DNA of 64,000 bases from Caldilineaceae bacterium (GCA_019637645.1 JAHBVH010000033.1:26760-90759), one strand, 5' to 3'. Shown: positions 25,028-34,439, counted from the stretch's first letter. The notes: generated from the letters alone by a model not told the origin. A program made the numbers and translations.

Positions 25028-26254
25028 CTACATCGGTGCTTCTTCAGCCGAATAGTGATGGGCATAGCGCCAGAGACAGGCTGTTTGGAGGCGCTCCTCG
25101 CTGAATTGGGCCGGGCCAAAACGGTTGAGGCTCAGGGGGGATAGATCTTGGGGTGGCGTCCCATCGACCACCCAATCGGCTAGGTGTGTCCCCACCGCGG
25201 GTGAAATAGCCAACCCACCAACGCAACAACCACTGGCGACAAAAAAGCCAGCGACGCCTGGTGCTTGATCGACAATGTGGCGACCATCGGGCGTCATGGT
25301 GGGCAGCCCACCGCGCAAGATGGCGACCTCGGCCTCGCGCAAGAGCGGAAATTCGGTATAGACCAGTTCGCTCAACCGCCGCAAGGGGGTAATATCCAAT
25401 GCTAGTTCGCTGATCTGAAAGGTCGTTGCGATCTGCTGCCCATTGACGGGAAGCGGATCGGGCTCATAGCCACCGACCATTAAACCGCCCTGCTCTGGCC
25501 GGACGTAGATGTTATAGTCCAGAATCCGGACAATCGGCTGCTCGACGGCAATGCTGGGCAAGGGACGTGTGATATAGAGCTGGTGGCGGACCGGCAGCAG
25601 TGGCACATTGATGCCGGCTAATGCGCCAATCACCCGTGTCCACGCCCCGGCGGTATCGACGACGGTTGCGGTGCTAATGCGTCCCTGGGGGGTCTCGACA
25701 TAGTCAACCTTGCCCGCGCGGGTGCCGATCCCTGTAGCCGGGGTATGGGCTAGGACGGTTGCGCCCAAACCTTGGGCTGCTTGGAGATAGGCACGGGGAA
25801 GATCGCCCGGTTCCAGATAGAGATCGCTGGCGGTGTACCAGATCGCCAGCGCACGATCGGGGTGGAGAAAAGGAGCCAGCCGTTGCGCTTCGGCATGGGT
25901 AATCTGGCTGATTGGCAGCCCATAGCCTTGTCCGCGTTCCACTTCTTCATAAATTTGGGCGGCAAAGCCTTCGCTCATGGCTAACTTGATACTGCCATGT
26001 TGGTGGAAGGCCAGGGGGACGCCACTCTCTGCCGTCAACTCGGTGATCTGACGGACACTCTGCATGGCGAGGTGGGTCATAAAGGCATCAGACCGGATCT
26101 GCTGGGTCAAGCCAGCGGCGCGCGGCGACGTTTGGGTCACCGGCGCATGGGCGTCCAGCACCACCACCCGTTTGCCCCGGCGTGCTAAGTGATAGGCGGT
26201 GCTGGCACCAAACGACCCAGCCCCAATAACAACAACATCTGCATGGGTGATCAT
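25028..26254 (-). CDS. FAD-dependent amine/amino-acid oxidoreductase (DAO family)
   Basis: N-terminal dinucleotide fold VVVIGAGSFGASTAYHLARRG with the acidic end of strand 2 (VVVLDA). The C-terminal half has the DAO pattern (GGLPTMTPDGRHIVDQAPGVAGFFVASGCCVGGLAISPAVG) seen in sarcosine- and glycine-oxidase-like enzymes. The start at 26254 has AAGGATATC upstream; the ORF extends to 26314 but without a family match. The Cys-Cys near the C-terminus could be relevant to covalent or redox chemistry. Exact substrate unknown. Convergent with the SGNH gene. Confidence 0.85.
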   Translation of the reverse strand: MITHADVVVIGAGSFGASTAYHLARRGKRVVVLDAHAPVTQTSPRAAGLTQQIRSDAFMTHLAMQSVRQITELTAESGVPLAFHQHGSIKLAMSEGFAAQIYEEVERGQGYGLPISQITHAEAQRLAPFLHPDRALAIWYTASDLYLEPGDLPRAYLQAAQGLGATVLAHTPATGIGTRAGKVDYVETPQGRISTATVVDTAGAWTRVIGALAGINVPLLPVRHQLYITRPLPSIAVEQPIVRILDYNIYVRPEQGGLMVGGYEPDPLPVNGQQIATTFQISELALDITPLRRLSELVYTEFPLLREAEVAILRGGLPTMTPDGRHIVDQAPGVAGFFVASGCCVGGLAISPAVGTHLADWVVDGTPPQDLSPLSLNRFGPAQFSEERLQTACLWRYAHHYSAEEAPM

Positions 26255-26528
26255 CGTGGGATATCCTTCTGCGTGGTTTCGCGCGTTGTTTGAGCAGAGC
26301 GCGGTGCTGTCCAAGCAAGCGCGTGGGGTAGCCTACTTGACGGCACACATATGCCTGTTCAAGGTTGCTTGCGATGGGTGCTACGCTCGATTGGGGTGGA
26401 AGTGATCGACCTAGTCGAGCGGTTCCTAACCGAGCGTGACACCCTTGCTCGGTACGTCATTATAGCAGAGGTCGGCCCAATTTCCTACAGGTACTTTAGC
26501 CTGGCCCAGGGATATGACCTGGTTTGCT

Positions 26529-27206
26529 CTACCGATGATCCGTGACGCCCACTTGTGCGCACATGGTAAGAACCGGGCAGATCGAGCACTTGGGGCGAGT
26601 GCCGGTACAGATATGTTTGCCAAAGGGAACGAGCAACCGGTTGATCTCGATCCAATAGGCTTTGGGTAGCACTTGCTCCAAAGCCGCAAGGGTTGCTTCT
26701 GGGCCGCGTGTCGCGACATAGCCCCAGCGGTTGGTAATGCGGTGGACATGGACATCGACGCTGATGCGTGGCTGCTGGCAGGCGATCCCCAGCGTCAGGT
26801 TGGCACACTTGGGACCGACGCCCTGGAAGGAGGTCAGCACGGCAAAGTCACAAGGCAGCACGCCAGCATATTCTTGCCGAATACGTTGTGCAATTGCGCG
26901 CATTTGCGGTGCTTTGGCCTCATGGAAGGTACTCTGGCGAATGGCATCGTCCAACTCGGCCAGCGAGAGTTGGACCAAGGCTGCTGGTGTACGGGCTAAG
27001 GCAAAAAGCTGCCGAGCGGACGGTAGTGTCACTTCGTCCTTTGTGCGAATCGAAATAATACAGGCCATTAACTGTTCAAAAACTGAGGAAAACCCTTCAT
27101 CGGCCAATTGAAAGAGCGCTGCTGGCGGCAAAGAACGCACCCGCTCGCCAATCGCCTCCATCACCCGAACAATTTCAAAACCCTCTTTTATCCCACCCAT
27201 AGTCAC
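26529..27206 (-). CDS. nth: Endonuclease III (DNA glycosylase/AP lyase)
   Basis: Base-excision repair enzyme for oxidised pyrimidines. The helix-hairpin-helix FQGVGPKCANLTLG carries the catalytic lysine, SVDVHVHRITNRWG carries the catalytic aspartate, and C-X6-C-X2-C-X5-C at the C-terminus (CTGTRPKCSICPVLTMC) binds a 4Fe-4S cluster. At 225 residues it is normal. The first loop reads ISIRTKDEV rather than LSAQTTD, a modest variation. Stands alone, leftward. Confidence 0.9.
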   Translation of the reverse strand: MTMGGIKEGFEIVRVMEAIGERVRSLPPAALFQLADEGFSSVFEQLMACIISIRTKDEVTLPSARQLFALARTPAALVQLSLAELDDAIRQSTFHEAKAPQMRAIAQRIRQEYAGVLPCDFAVLTSFQGVGPKCANLTLGIACQQPRISVDVHVHRITNRWGYVATRGPEATLAALEQVLPKAYWIEINRLLVPFGKHICTGTRPKCSICPVLTMCAQVGVTDHR

Positions 27207-27458
27207 TCCAATCCCAGTCTCGCGTCTCCAATCTCCACATATACCCCGCTCTGTACCTTTCCTCTCTATACCGGCATAGGGCCGTAGAAAGAAGATTCCC
27301 TATACTAAAGGAACGCAAGCGCTTGCTAAAATCACGCGAAGCGTAGGGCGCTACCGTGCTAAATCAGTAGGCATAGAAACGTTGTCGAATTTCATTGAAA
27401 ATAACCTATTTCAATTAACCATGCGTGCATGGCGATGATGCACGAAAGGAGTACAATC

Positions 27459-27623
27459 ATGTTACGTTGGGCAGTGATTTTCCTGGTCGTTTCCCTGATC
27501 GCGGCCGTTCTTGGCTTTAGCGGCATTGCCGGTACGGCCAGCAGTATTGCTTGGATTTTATTTGTGCTTTTCTTAATTCTCTTTTTGGTCTCTTTGGTCA
27601 TGGGCCGCCGTTCACCCGTGTAG
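27459..27623 (+). CDS. DUF1328 small membrane protein (YtjA-like), 54 aa
   Basis: Nearly the whole protein is two hydrophobic helices: [22 protein letters not shown] and [19 protein letters not shown], ending in MGRRSPV. This matches DUF1328, small inner-membrane proteins seen widely with stress genes. The ATG at 27459 is preceded by GAAAGGAGT; the upstream in-frame ATG at 27429 is not. The 5' leader contains the palindrome CCATGC-GT-GCATGG at 27419-27432. Confidence 0.85.
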   Translation: MLRWAVIFLVVSLIAAVLGFSGIAGTASSIAWILFVLFLILFLVSLVMGRRSPV

Positions 27624-27674
27624 TGGGGCAGCGGATATGCTTCACAGCTTCTCATAGCCACTTAAATTTTCTGG

Positions 27675-27714
27675 GCGCTGTTTGGTAATAAAAGCCAAAC
27701 AGCGCTTCGTTTTT
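27675..27714 (+). terminator. Terminator after the DUF1328 gene
   Basis: Perfect 11-bp stem GCGCTGTTTGG / CCAAACAGCGC (27675-27685, 27695-27705), 9-base loop, then TTCGTTTTT. It is 51 bases after the DUF1328 stop. Confidence 0.8.
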
Positions 27715-27759
27715 CTGGAGCGTGGACAAAAGCCGCTTTGTCCCTCAACCCCTCTCTGC

Positions 27760-28689
27760 CTACCGCCGCCGTTTGGCGGCTTGCTGCGCGCGTGCTTGGG
27801 TCGCTGCTGGCGTGCGTGATGGTTGTCGGGCTGTCTGGGTTGCTCCTTGCCCGCGGCCATAGGTTGTGGCATAGACTTGGGTAAACTCAGCGCCAAAGAA
27901 GAGGATCTGGGCGGAATAGTAGACCCACAACAGAAAGACAACCAACGAGCCAGCCACCCCATAGGCCGAGCCTTGATTGCTTAGGTAAAAACTCAGCGCA
28001 AATTGACCGATGGTAAATAGAACTGCCGTAATGACCGCACCGATCCACACATCTTTCCACGCGATCTGAATATCGGGTAGCCACTTAAAGATCATTGCGA
28101 ATAAGAAGATCATAATCCCGAGCGAGACTACAAAATTCAACAGCTGCCAGAGCCAGTCAACCCCAGGTAGCCATGCACTAAAGGTGCCAGCGATCGTATT
28201 CAGAATCGTGCTAAACAGCAGCGAGACAAGCAGCAAGAACCCAATGCCAAGCACCAGCCCAAAAGAGAGCAAGCGCGTCCGCACTAACTCGATGAAGCCG
28301 TTGCCGGATTTTGCTGCTACATTCCAGATGATATTCAGACTGTTTTGCAACTGGGTAAAGACATTGGTAGAACCCCAGAGCAAGACGGCAATGCTCAATA
28401 AACTGGCAATGCCACCGATGGTTGGGCGGTCGGCATTGGCAATGGCTGTTTCAGTGAATTGAGCTGCTTCTTCACCCATGAGGCTACGTAACTGGGCGAC
28501 CAATTGCCCTTGGGCCGCTTCTTGGCCCAGAAAAAAGCCTACCACAGCAATGACCAAGACGAGCAGCGGTGCAATCGAGATCGCTGTATAGAACGCCAGC
28601 GCCGCTGCTAATTCCGCGGCGCGATCTTTGCTCCACTGGGTATAGGTCTCTTGGAGGAGGGGCCAAATATCCTTACGCTGCATCATCAT
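27760..28689 (-). CDS. YihY/BrkB family inner-membrane protein
   Basis: Six or so membrane segments with the family landmarks AAALAFYTAISIAPLLVLVIAVVG, LLWGSTNVFTQLQNSLNIIWNV, and VVFLLWVYYSAQILFFGAEFTQVYA. The last 30 residues are basic and Thr/Ala/Gln-rich. Once annotated as ribonuclease BN, the family is now regarded as membrane proteins of unknown transport or envelope function. Located 6-9 kb from the DUF3618 set with which it often co-occurs. Convergent with the DUF1328 gene. Confidence 0.85.
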   Translation of the reverse strand: MMMQRKDIWPLLQETYTQWSKDRAAELAAALAFYTAISIAPLLVLVIAVVGFFLGQEAAQGQLVAQLRSLMGEEAAQFTETAIANADRPTIGGIASLLSIAVLLWGSTNVFTQLQNSLNIIWNVAAKSGNGFIELVRTRLLSFGLVLGIGFLLLVSLLFSTILNTIAGTFSAWLPGVDWLWQLLNFVVSLGIMIFLFAMIFKWLPDIQIAWKDVWIGAVITAVLFTIGQFALSFYLSNQGSAYGVAGSLVVFLLWVYYSAQILFFGAEFTQVYATTYGRGQGATQTARQPSRTPAATQARAQQAAKRRR

Positions 28690-28810
28690 TCTCCTGGCTT
28701 GGATTCATGGGCAAAAATGAGGTGCCATCAGTATTGGGGAAATAAGGTCATTATGGCCTATACAAATCCCCTTGCCAGAGATAAAGGTACAGCGATGGGA
28801 TATAAATGGC

Positions 28811-28880
28811 ATAGGACTTACAGCCAGAGCGTGGATTAACCGCAGAACCTGACAGGTTTGCAAGCCGGTCAGGTTTCTCT
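28811..28880. repeat. Palindrome copy with ATAGGACTTAC leader
   Basis: ATAGGACTTAC at 28811 is followed after about 25 bases by arms AACCTGACAGGTTT (28846-28859) and AAGCCGGTCAGGTT (28862-28875). Three mismatches from perfect. Lies between two leftward genes. Confidence 0.8.
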
Positions 28881-28901
28881 AGGCTTGTATTGCTGGTTTC
28901 G

Positions 28902-30716
28902 CTAGGCCGGGTCTTTTGACAAAATGAGCGCGGTATAAGGCCCAATGGCGAGTGTGCCTGAGCAAGGGAGATTGTCCATGCCCGGCGTTTGAGCGGTGAC
29001 GGCCGCAACGCCGTGGTTGCTGAACCCTTCATCATAGTGGCTGGCATCGCTGTTCAAGCGGACCTGCCAACGCCCTTCGCTGGGAAGCCCGATGGTGTAC
29101 TCTGTCTGCGCGCGGTTGGCAAAATTGACGACGACCACCACGCCGTCGGCTGGTTGCTCACCGTCCCACCGCAGATAGGCCAAGATCTTATTCGCGTGAT
29201 CCAGATGATAGACTTGGACCTGCTGACCGCAGAGGCCCGCCGTGGTGCCGGTCAGATTGCGGCGCAGGTGGATCAGATCTTGGTAGAGTTGGTGAATGCC
29301 GCCATGTCTTTCCAGCTTTGACCAATCGACCGGGTGGCTGTCTTGAAACCAACGATCTTCGAGCAGCTCTTGCCCTTGGAAGAGCATAGGGATGCCCGGT
29401 GCTGTCAACACCAGCGCCGCGCCTAGAGTCGATCGCTTCTTGGCAAACCAGCTATCAGCCTCCCCTGGTGTGATCTCCTCGGCGACCCGGGCGCGCCCAT
29501 TGGCTACCTCATCATGGGACTCGGTGTAGATCACCCGCTCAAAGGCATCCACATTGTAGCGATAGGTAATGGCCGCGGCGACCGCGTCCAGATCGCGGAA
29601 TTCGTCGTCCAGTGCCAGCAAGGCCGTGCGGACGGGGTGGACAAAGGCACTATCCCACTGGGCATCAAAGCCAGCGCCTCCCTCGGCTGGGGGCTTGGTG
29701 AGCCAGGGATTCTGTACAAGATCCTCTGCAATAGAAATTTTGCCGGGGAATCGTGCTTTGATCTCGCCATTGATCCACTGCATGAGCGTCCACGCTTCGG
29801 GAATATCGCTGGCTGGGCTATGGGCATTTCCATTGATGTTGCGCATGTAGAGCGTGGAGTCCCAGCGCAAGCCATCCACCCGATATTCCGCCAGCCACAT
29901 GAGGGCATTGTCGCGCAGGAATTGGCGAACTTCACCCCGTCCATAATCAGGCCGCGTTGCGCCCCAAGGTGTTTGGGCGCGGTGATCGTTGTAGAAGTAG
30001 ATGCCGCCCATCTCATTTTCGCGCCAGCCGTCAAATTGCCAGAGATCGAGATCCGAGGGGCCAAAGTGGTTGTAGACCACATCTAGCAGCACGGCAATGC
30101 CATGTTCATGCGCGGCTTTGACAAATGCTTTGAAGGCCGTCGGCCCACCATAGTCGCTTTCAATGGCAAAAATACAGGAAGGGTTGTAGCCCCAAGAGCG
30201 GGCCCCCGGAAACTCCATCGGTGGCATCAGCTCAATGGCATTGATCCCCAACGCTTGCAGATAGGGCAACTGCTTACACGCGTCGGCAAAGGTGCTGGGG
30301 CGATCATCGTTGGTGTCGTCGTCGTGGAAGGTGCCAATGTGCATTTCGTAGATCACCAGCGTATTCCAGGCGGGGATTTCAAATCCGTCTTCTCCCCAAT
30401 CAAAATGGTTGTCATAGATGACGGCGTTGCCCACCGAGTTGGTCACTTCGCGCGCATAGGGATCGATCCGCATCCACTGCTCTTCCCCTTGCCGCAGGAC
30501 ATATTTATATTGATCACCAGCTTTCGCGTTTTCGATCAGCCCAGCCCAGTAGCCATCGCCCTCTGCCGACAGGGGATGGGCGCTGTCGGCCCAATCGTTA
30601 AAACTCCCAGCGACATGTACGCTGGTTGCGTTTGGTGCCCACACACGAAAAAGGACGCCGTCCTCGCCGAGAACAGCGCCCATGCCAGCCGGCCACTCAC
30701 GATCGTTGTTGTCCAT
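28902..30716 (-). CDS. GH13 alpha-amylase family protein, GlgB-like
   Basis: An N-terminal CBM48-type domain (VLFRVWAPNATSVHVAGSFNDW) precedes a GH13 barrel with IDVVYNHFG-type LLDVVYNHFG, nucleophile Asp in DGLRWDSTLYM, acid/base Glu in SIAEDL and transition-state Asp in TESHDE. The C-terminal all-beta domain ends TLAIGPYTALIL. This fits a 1,4-alpha-glucan branching enzyme-like protein of a short class (about 604 residues). The ATG at 30716 was chosen on family fit; a TTG at 30758, one base after the stop of the upstream small gene, would allow translational coupling and add 14 residues. Confidence 0.8.
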   Translation of the reverse strand: MDNNDREWPAGMGAVLGEDGVLFRVWAPNATSVHVAGSFNDWADSAHPLSAEGDGYWAGLIENAKAGDQYKYVLRQGEEQWMRIDPYAREVTNSVGNAVIYDNHFDWGEDGFEIPAWNTLVIYEMHIGTFHDDDTNDDRPSTFADACKQLPYLQALGINAIELMPPMEFPGARSWGYNPSCIFAIESDYGGPTAFKAFVKAAHEHGIAVLLDVVYNHFGPSDLDLWQFDGWRENEMGGIYFYNDHRAQTPWGATRPDYGRGEVRQFLRDNALMWLAEYRVDGLRWDSTLYMRNINGNAHSPASDIPEAWTLMQWINGEIKARFPGKISIAEDLVQNPWLTKPPAEGGAGFDAQWDSAFVHPVRTALLALDDEFRDLDAVAAAITYRYNVDAFERVIYTESHDEVANGRARVAEEITPGEADSWFAKKRSTLGAALVLTAPGIPMLFQGQELLEDRWFQDSHPVDWSKLERHGGIHQLYQDLIHLRRNLTGTTAGLCGQQVQVYHLDHANKILAYLRWDGEQPADGVVVVVNFANRAQTEYTIGLPSEGRWQVRLNSDASHYDEGFSNHGVAAVTAQTPGMDNLPCSGTLAIGPYTALILSKDPA

Positions 30717-30759
30717 AGATGCTCTTTGCCGCTTATCCTTTCCCAAAAACTCAGCCAAC

Positions 30760-30975
30760 CTACTGTATCCAACTGGATACAGTCTTGACTTCGGTCAATA
30801 ACGGGGTCCGTCTTTGTTGATATTGGTTCTGGCCAGTCTTAGATTGTGCAGAAAAGAACTGTTGTTGCGCTCGATCCGCTCGCGCCGCCGCAACACAAAC
30901 CGTATAAATAAGGAGGGCACTGAAGCCTATCACAATGCCCAAAACAATGAGACAGAGAGTTTCCAAGATTTCCAT
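30760..30975 (-). CDS. Small single-pass membrane protein, 71 aa
   Basis: Unrecognised. Residues 5-27 are a membrane helix (LETLCLIVLGIVIGFSALLIYTVC), followed by a short Ala/Arg/Gln-rich tail that would lie in the cytoplasm. The ATG at 30975 follows AGGGAGATACAA, a good ribosome site, which is the main reason to accept the gene; the larger open frame to 31143 has no such support. It ends one base before a possible TTG start of the GlgB-like gene. Confidence 0.55.
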   Translation of the reverse strand: MEILETLCLIVLGIVIGFSALLIYTVCVAAARADRAQQQFFSAQSKTGQNQYQQRRTPLLTEVKTVSSWIQ

Positions 30976-31064
30976 TTGTATCTCCCTACTTTGTACGCCT
31001 TCAGGGTCACCCCTGCTATCGCTGTGCGCGCCAGTCACTAGGTCTCTTTTTTGAATTACTACAC

Positions 31065-31135
31065 AAGTATGACGACATAGTTTTGTATAGCTTCGTATAG
31101 TTCCGTAGTGGCGTAGTTCGACGTAGTTCAATGTT
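31065..31135. repeat. Array of short CGTAGTTC-like units
   Basis: Successive units read roughly CATAGTTTT, GTATAGC, CGTATAGTTC, CGTAGTGG, CGTAGTTCGA, CGTAGTTCAA. The reverse complement AACTACGTCG also occurs once upstream of trxA (10938-10947). Possibly binding sites. Confidence 0.4.
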
Positions 31136-31256
31136 CTATGCAAGGAGGAAACTTGTGTTGCGGCTAGTCTAGCATAATCCTCGCGACCGAAACTGGACCA
31201 AGGTACAAAGCATTGATATAGGCCAAGATATAAGGGTAGCGATAGAATGGTGCCAG

Positions 31257-31284
31257 CGTAGATTCACCAGCATAGATTCACCAG
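31257..31284. repeat. Tandem 14-mer duplication
   Basis: CGTAGATTCACCAG and CATAGATTCACCAG lie head to tail with one mismatch. It is 226 bases upstream of the ferritin-like gene. Confidence 0.6.
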
Positions 31285-31425
31285 TCTTGGCGCAACGTTG
31301 TGCCGAGAGCTGTACCTACTCGCTGTATCTCGCTCCATCGGCTAGCGCACAATCCTTTATATACTAGAGATACTTAGGGGTAGCGAACGTTACTCATCCG
31401 TGCTAGGTGCCGCACATGGGATGAC

Positions 31426-31453
31426 ACCTGCTAGGTTTTTCCAAACCCGGCAG
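31426..31453. repeat. Decayed palindrome copy upstream of ferritin-like gene
   Basis: CTGCTAGGTTT and AAACCCGGCAG around TTCC are imperfect arms of the CCTGACAGG family. Located 57 bases before the gene start. Confidence 0.55.
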
Positions 31454-31509
31454 ATCCGTACTCAACATGATGGCCCTTCTGTGTAACCAATGAGTCAAGG
31501 AGAACCCGC

Positions 31510-31956
31510 ATGGAACACAAGCTTGATAAACAGACCCTCATCGATCATCTGAACGAAGACCTATCTGGCGAATTAGCGGCCATCATTCAATATATTACCT
31601 ATGCGGCCAAAGTGACCGGCCCTTATCGCCCCCAACTGGCTGCGTTCTTTCTCCAGGAAGTACCCGATGAACAGCGCCATGCCCAACTCTTGGCCGATAA
31701 GATTGTTGCCCTGGGCGGCGAACCTACGGTGACACCGCGCGCGATTATTCAGGCTGATAGCAACCGCGCGATGTTAGAGGCTGTGTTGGAGGCCGAAAAG
31801 CGGGCTGTGGCTGATTATACCCAGCGGGCGCGGGAAGCCGATGCTTTTGGTGACAAAGGGCTAGCCGTCAAACTCGAAGATGTTATCGTGGACGAAACCG
31901 ATCACACCGAAGAGACCCAACGCATTCTGCGCGATTGGTCACACCCCAACCAATAA
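31510..31956 (+). CDS. Ferritin-like diiron protein (bacterioferritin/Dps class)
   Basis: Four-helix bundle with the diiron pattern: Glu near residue 21 (LSGELAAIIQYITYA), EQRH at 54-57, a second Glu around 97 (LEAEKRAVADY) and VDETDHTEE near the end. At 148 residues it matches small ferritin-like proteins that store iron or detoxify peroxide. There is no heme-binding Met typical of true bacterioferritin that I can assign. CAAGGAGAACCCGC is an excellent ribosome site. Followed by an FAD oxidoreductase gene after 39 bases. Confidence 0.8.
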   Translation: MEHKLDKQTLIDHLNEDLSGELAAIIQYITYAAKVTGPYRPQLAAFFLQEVPDEQRHAQLLADKIVALGGEPTVTPRAIIQADSNRAMLEAVLEAEKRAVADYTQRAREADAFGDKGLAVKLEDVIVDETDHTEETQRILRDWSHPNQ

Positions 31957-31995
31957 GGAACTTTGAGGGCGTCCTAGAAGGGCGTATCAGTTGCT

Positions 31996-33201
31996 ATGGA
32001 TCTACGGTCAGGCCATCCATTCTGGTTAGTAAAAAACGGCATTATCGCCACCTATCCATCGTTGCAAACCGATAGTCGTTGCGATGTCGTGGTGATCGGC
32101 GGTGGCATTACAGGTGCTCTAATCACCTACACGCTTGTCAAAGAGGGTGTTGACGTTGTTGTGCTGGACAAGCGGGATATTGCGTGGGGCAGTACGAGCG
32201 CCAGCACCGCGATGTTACAGTATGAAATTGACAAAGAACTGCACGAGCTAATCGCCCTGATTGGCCCAGCGCAGGCAGTCCGTAGCTATCGTTTAGGCGT
32301 TGAAGCCTTAGATGCTCTGGAAGTTGTCGCGCAGGAAGTGGCCCTGCAAGATGAGTTTCAGCGCGTTGAAAGCATCTATGCTACACGGTACAAGCGCCAC
32401 TTGCCGCGTCTGCGAAAAGAGTTTGCCGCGCGGAAAGCGAATGGCTTTCAGGCACGATATATAGAGCAGACCGAGCTTGAGGAGTGCTATGGCATTCAGG
32501 CCCATGCGGCCATCGTCTCGGCAGAAGGGGCCACGGTCGATGCGTATCGCCTCACCTATGCGCTCTTTGCCAAAAGCGCAACCTTGGGCGCCCGCATCTA
32601 TGATCGTACCGAAGTCGCCGCGGTCACCCCGACAGCACAGGGTGTGACGATCCGAACCGCACAAGGCTGTACAATTCAAGCGCGGAAGGTTGTCTTTGCC
32701 ACCGGCTATGAGACCCAAAGCTATCTGCGCCAGAAGGTAACCACGCTCCATTCGACCTTTGCGCTGGTCAGCGAACCAACCCCCATAGCCAGCCGGATCA
32801 AAGACCATTACCTGCTGTGGGAAACCGCTCGGCCCTATTTCTATCTACGCGCGACCGCCGATGACCGCTTGATTTTAGGGGGCGGCGATGAAGATTTCCG
32901 CGATCCAGCGCGGCGCGACCGGCTGATCAGCAAAAAAAGCCAGGCGTTATTAACGCTTTTTCAGAAATTTTATCCCGATCGGCCCAAGCCCGAAATTGCC
33001 TTTGCCTGGGCGGGCACTTTTGGCGAAACCAAAGATGGGCTTGCCTATATCGGTGAATCACCGGAAATTGCCAATGCCTACTTTGCGCTGGGATATGGCG
33101 GCAATGGTATCACCTATAGCATGATCGCGGCCCGTATTATCACTGATCTCTATCGGGGGCGTAATAATGCCGACGCCGCCCTCTTCAGCTTCAGCCGGTA
33201 A
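31996..33201 (+). CDS. FAD-dependent oxidoreductase (DAO family)
   Basis: CDVVVIGGGITGALITYTLVKEG with VVVLDKRDIAWGSTSAS is the FAD-binding signature of D-amino-acid-dehydrogenase-like enzymes. The C-terminal GETKDGLAYIGESPEIANAYFALGYGGNGITYSMIAARII is the matching FAD-contacting segment. At 401 residues it is a typical stand-alone member. Its substrate is unknown. It is downstream of, and probably co-transcribed with, the ferritin-like gene, and ends at a strong palindromic terminator. Confidence 0.85.
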   Translation: MDLRSGHPFWLVKNGIIATYPSLQTDSRCDVVVIGGGITGALITYTLVKEGVDVVVLDKRDIAWGSTSASTAMLQYEIDKELHELIALIGPAQAVRSYRLGVEALDALEVVAQEVALQDEFQRVESIYATRYKRHLPRLRKEFAARKANGFQARYIEQTELEECYGIQAHAAIVSAEGATVDAYRLTYALFAKSATLGARIYDRTEVAAVTPTAQGVTIRTAQGCTIQARKVVFATGYETQSYLRQKVTTLHSTFALVSEPTPIASRIKDHYLLWETARPYFYLRATADDRLILGGGDEDFRDPARRDRLISKKSQALLTLFQKFYPDRPKPEIAFAWAGTFGETKDGLAYIGESPEIANAYFALGYGGNGITYSMIAARIITDLYRGRNNADAALFSFSR

Positions 33202-33256
33202 GACGTTCTGGAGACCCAAACCTGACCGGTTTTTTGTCACGCCGGACCTAAAGAAG

Positions 33257-33294
33257 AAGCCCGTTTACTGGATGATCATCCAGTAAACGGGCTT
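33257..33294. terminator. Palindromic terminator
   Basis: A perfect 38-base palindrome (AAGCCCGTTTACTGGATGA and its complement with no spacer), ending in a GCTTTT run on the + strand. It lies 55 bases after the FAD oxidoreductase stop. A degenerate CCTGACCGG half-copy sits just before it at 33219-33240. Confidence 0.8.
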
Positions 33295-33539
33295 TTCGAT
33301 TGGCGATGCATTCCTGAACACTCTAACGTTGATCCGCCCCTAACATTGGTTCACCCAGATCGTCCGCAATGGATACAGTGGGCGCTCTACCCGGACTTAT
33401 GTCCACCCCTGTATCTTTTCACATGCGCGGGGGAAGTGAGTGGATTATAGTAGACATAGCGCATGATTTTCCAACGACTCCCATAACCCCGAAATGAGCG
33501 ATGAGACTCAACCAGTAGAAGCAATAGAAGAGGTCAAGT

Positions 33540-34439
33540 ATGGAAACCGAAGAATATACCACGATGAAACCCAATGGGAAAGCTAATGTGCCTGAAGAGA
33601 CGCAACCCGCTCTAGCCGGACAGAACCGCGCTGGCCTCCAACCGCAGGCCGATCAAGCCAAGGCTGCGGTGCAACAGAGCGTGGCAGAGACAACGCACAA
33701 GGTAAAGGAGCAAGCTCGGCAAGCTGCTCACGAGGCACGCCAGGCCGTCGGCGAAATTGCGGCTGATGCAACACAGACGGCCAAGCAAACGGCGAATGAA
33801 GCCCTGAGCGAAGCGCGCTCGCATGCTGAGTCAGTCGTCGCTGAACGCAAGACGCAGGCCGCTGACCGCCTCCAAGGGATTGCTGGCGCTTTACGCGAAA
33901 CGAGCAACAATTTGCATAGCCAGGAAGAAGATACTTTTGCCAACTACGCGGCGGCGGCTGCCGACCAGGTAGAAAAATTTTCGGGCTATCTGCGCACCCA
34001 AAATTTAAATAGTGTCTTGCAAGATGTCGAGCAATTTGCCCGCCGTCAGCCGGAGATCTTCTTGGCGGGCACGCTAGCCGCTGGCTTTTTCGTAGGCCGC
34101 TTCTTCAAAAGCTCCAACGCCAGCCAGTTCACTGGTTATCCAGGCCAAGGCGGACAATATCGTTCGCCCTCCTATCCATCCGGAGCCTCAACGGGCGGCT
34201 ATCGCGCGAGTAACTACGGGAATCCGTATGCTGCCAGCAACGTACCCTACTCAGGACAATCCTACCCAGGCCAGCCGCACACGAGCCAATATCGCTCTGG
34301 GCAAGCTGACTACCCAAGCCCGGCCACGGACGCCGAACAGTCCTACATTCGCCAGGGCCAAACAACGGCAGAAGAGCAGACGCGGCCTTGGGCGGAGCAA
34401 CCAGAGAAGTCAGCTGCTGACACAGCGAAGGAGGCATGA
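33540..34439 (+). CDS. Ala/Gln-rich coiled-coil membrane-associated protein
   Basis: Residues 15-130 are a long amphipathic region of Ala/Gln/Thr/Lys heptads and 11-mers (AVQQSVAETTHKVKEQARQAAHEARQAV...), like late-embryogenesis or apolipoprotein helices. A single hydrophobic segment follows near 172-190 (FLAGTLAAGFFVGRFF), then a Gly/Tyr/Ser/Gln-rich tail. No catalytic motif. GAAGAGGTCAAGT precedes the ATG; 33564 is a second possible start. First of a three-gene overlapping set with a holin-like and a DUF3618 protein. Confidence 0.7.
   Translation: METEEYTTMKPNGKANVPEETQPALAGQNRAGLQPQADQAKAAVQQSVAETTHKVKEQARQAAHEARQAVGEIAADATQTAKQTANEALSEARSHAESVVAERKTQAADRLQGIAGALRETSNNLHSQEEDTFANYAAAAADQVEKFSGYLRTQNLNSVLQDVEQFARRQPEIFLAGTLAAGFFVGRFFKSSNASQFTGYPGQGGQYRSPSYPSGASTGGYRASNYGNPYAASNVPYSGQSYPGQPHTSQYRSGQADYPSPATDAEQSYIRQGQTTAEEQTRPWAEQPEKSAADTAKEA

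Larger units (their letters stand above)
30976..31509. other. 534-base intergenic region with short repeats
   Basis: Divergent promoter region between the small leftward gene and the ferritin-like gene. It contains an array of CGTAGTTC-like 9-11-base units (31065-31135), two tandem 14-mers CRTAGATTCACCAG (31257-31284) and a palindrome copy (31426-31453). No gene recognised. Confidence 0.5.

Noticed and set aside
30102..30788. Rightward 228-codon ORF antisense to the GlgB-like gene
   Set aside because: Shadow of a well-supported GH13 frame; no recognisable protein pattern or ribosome site.
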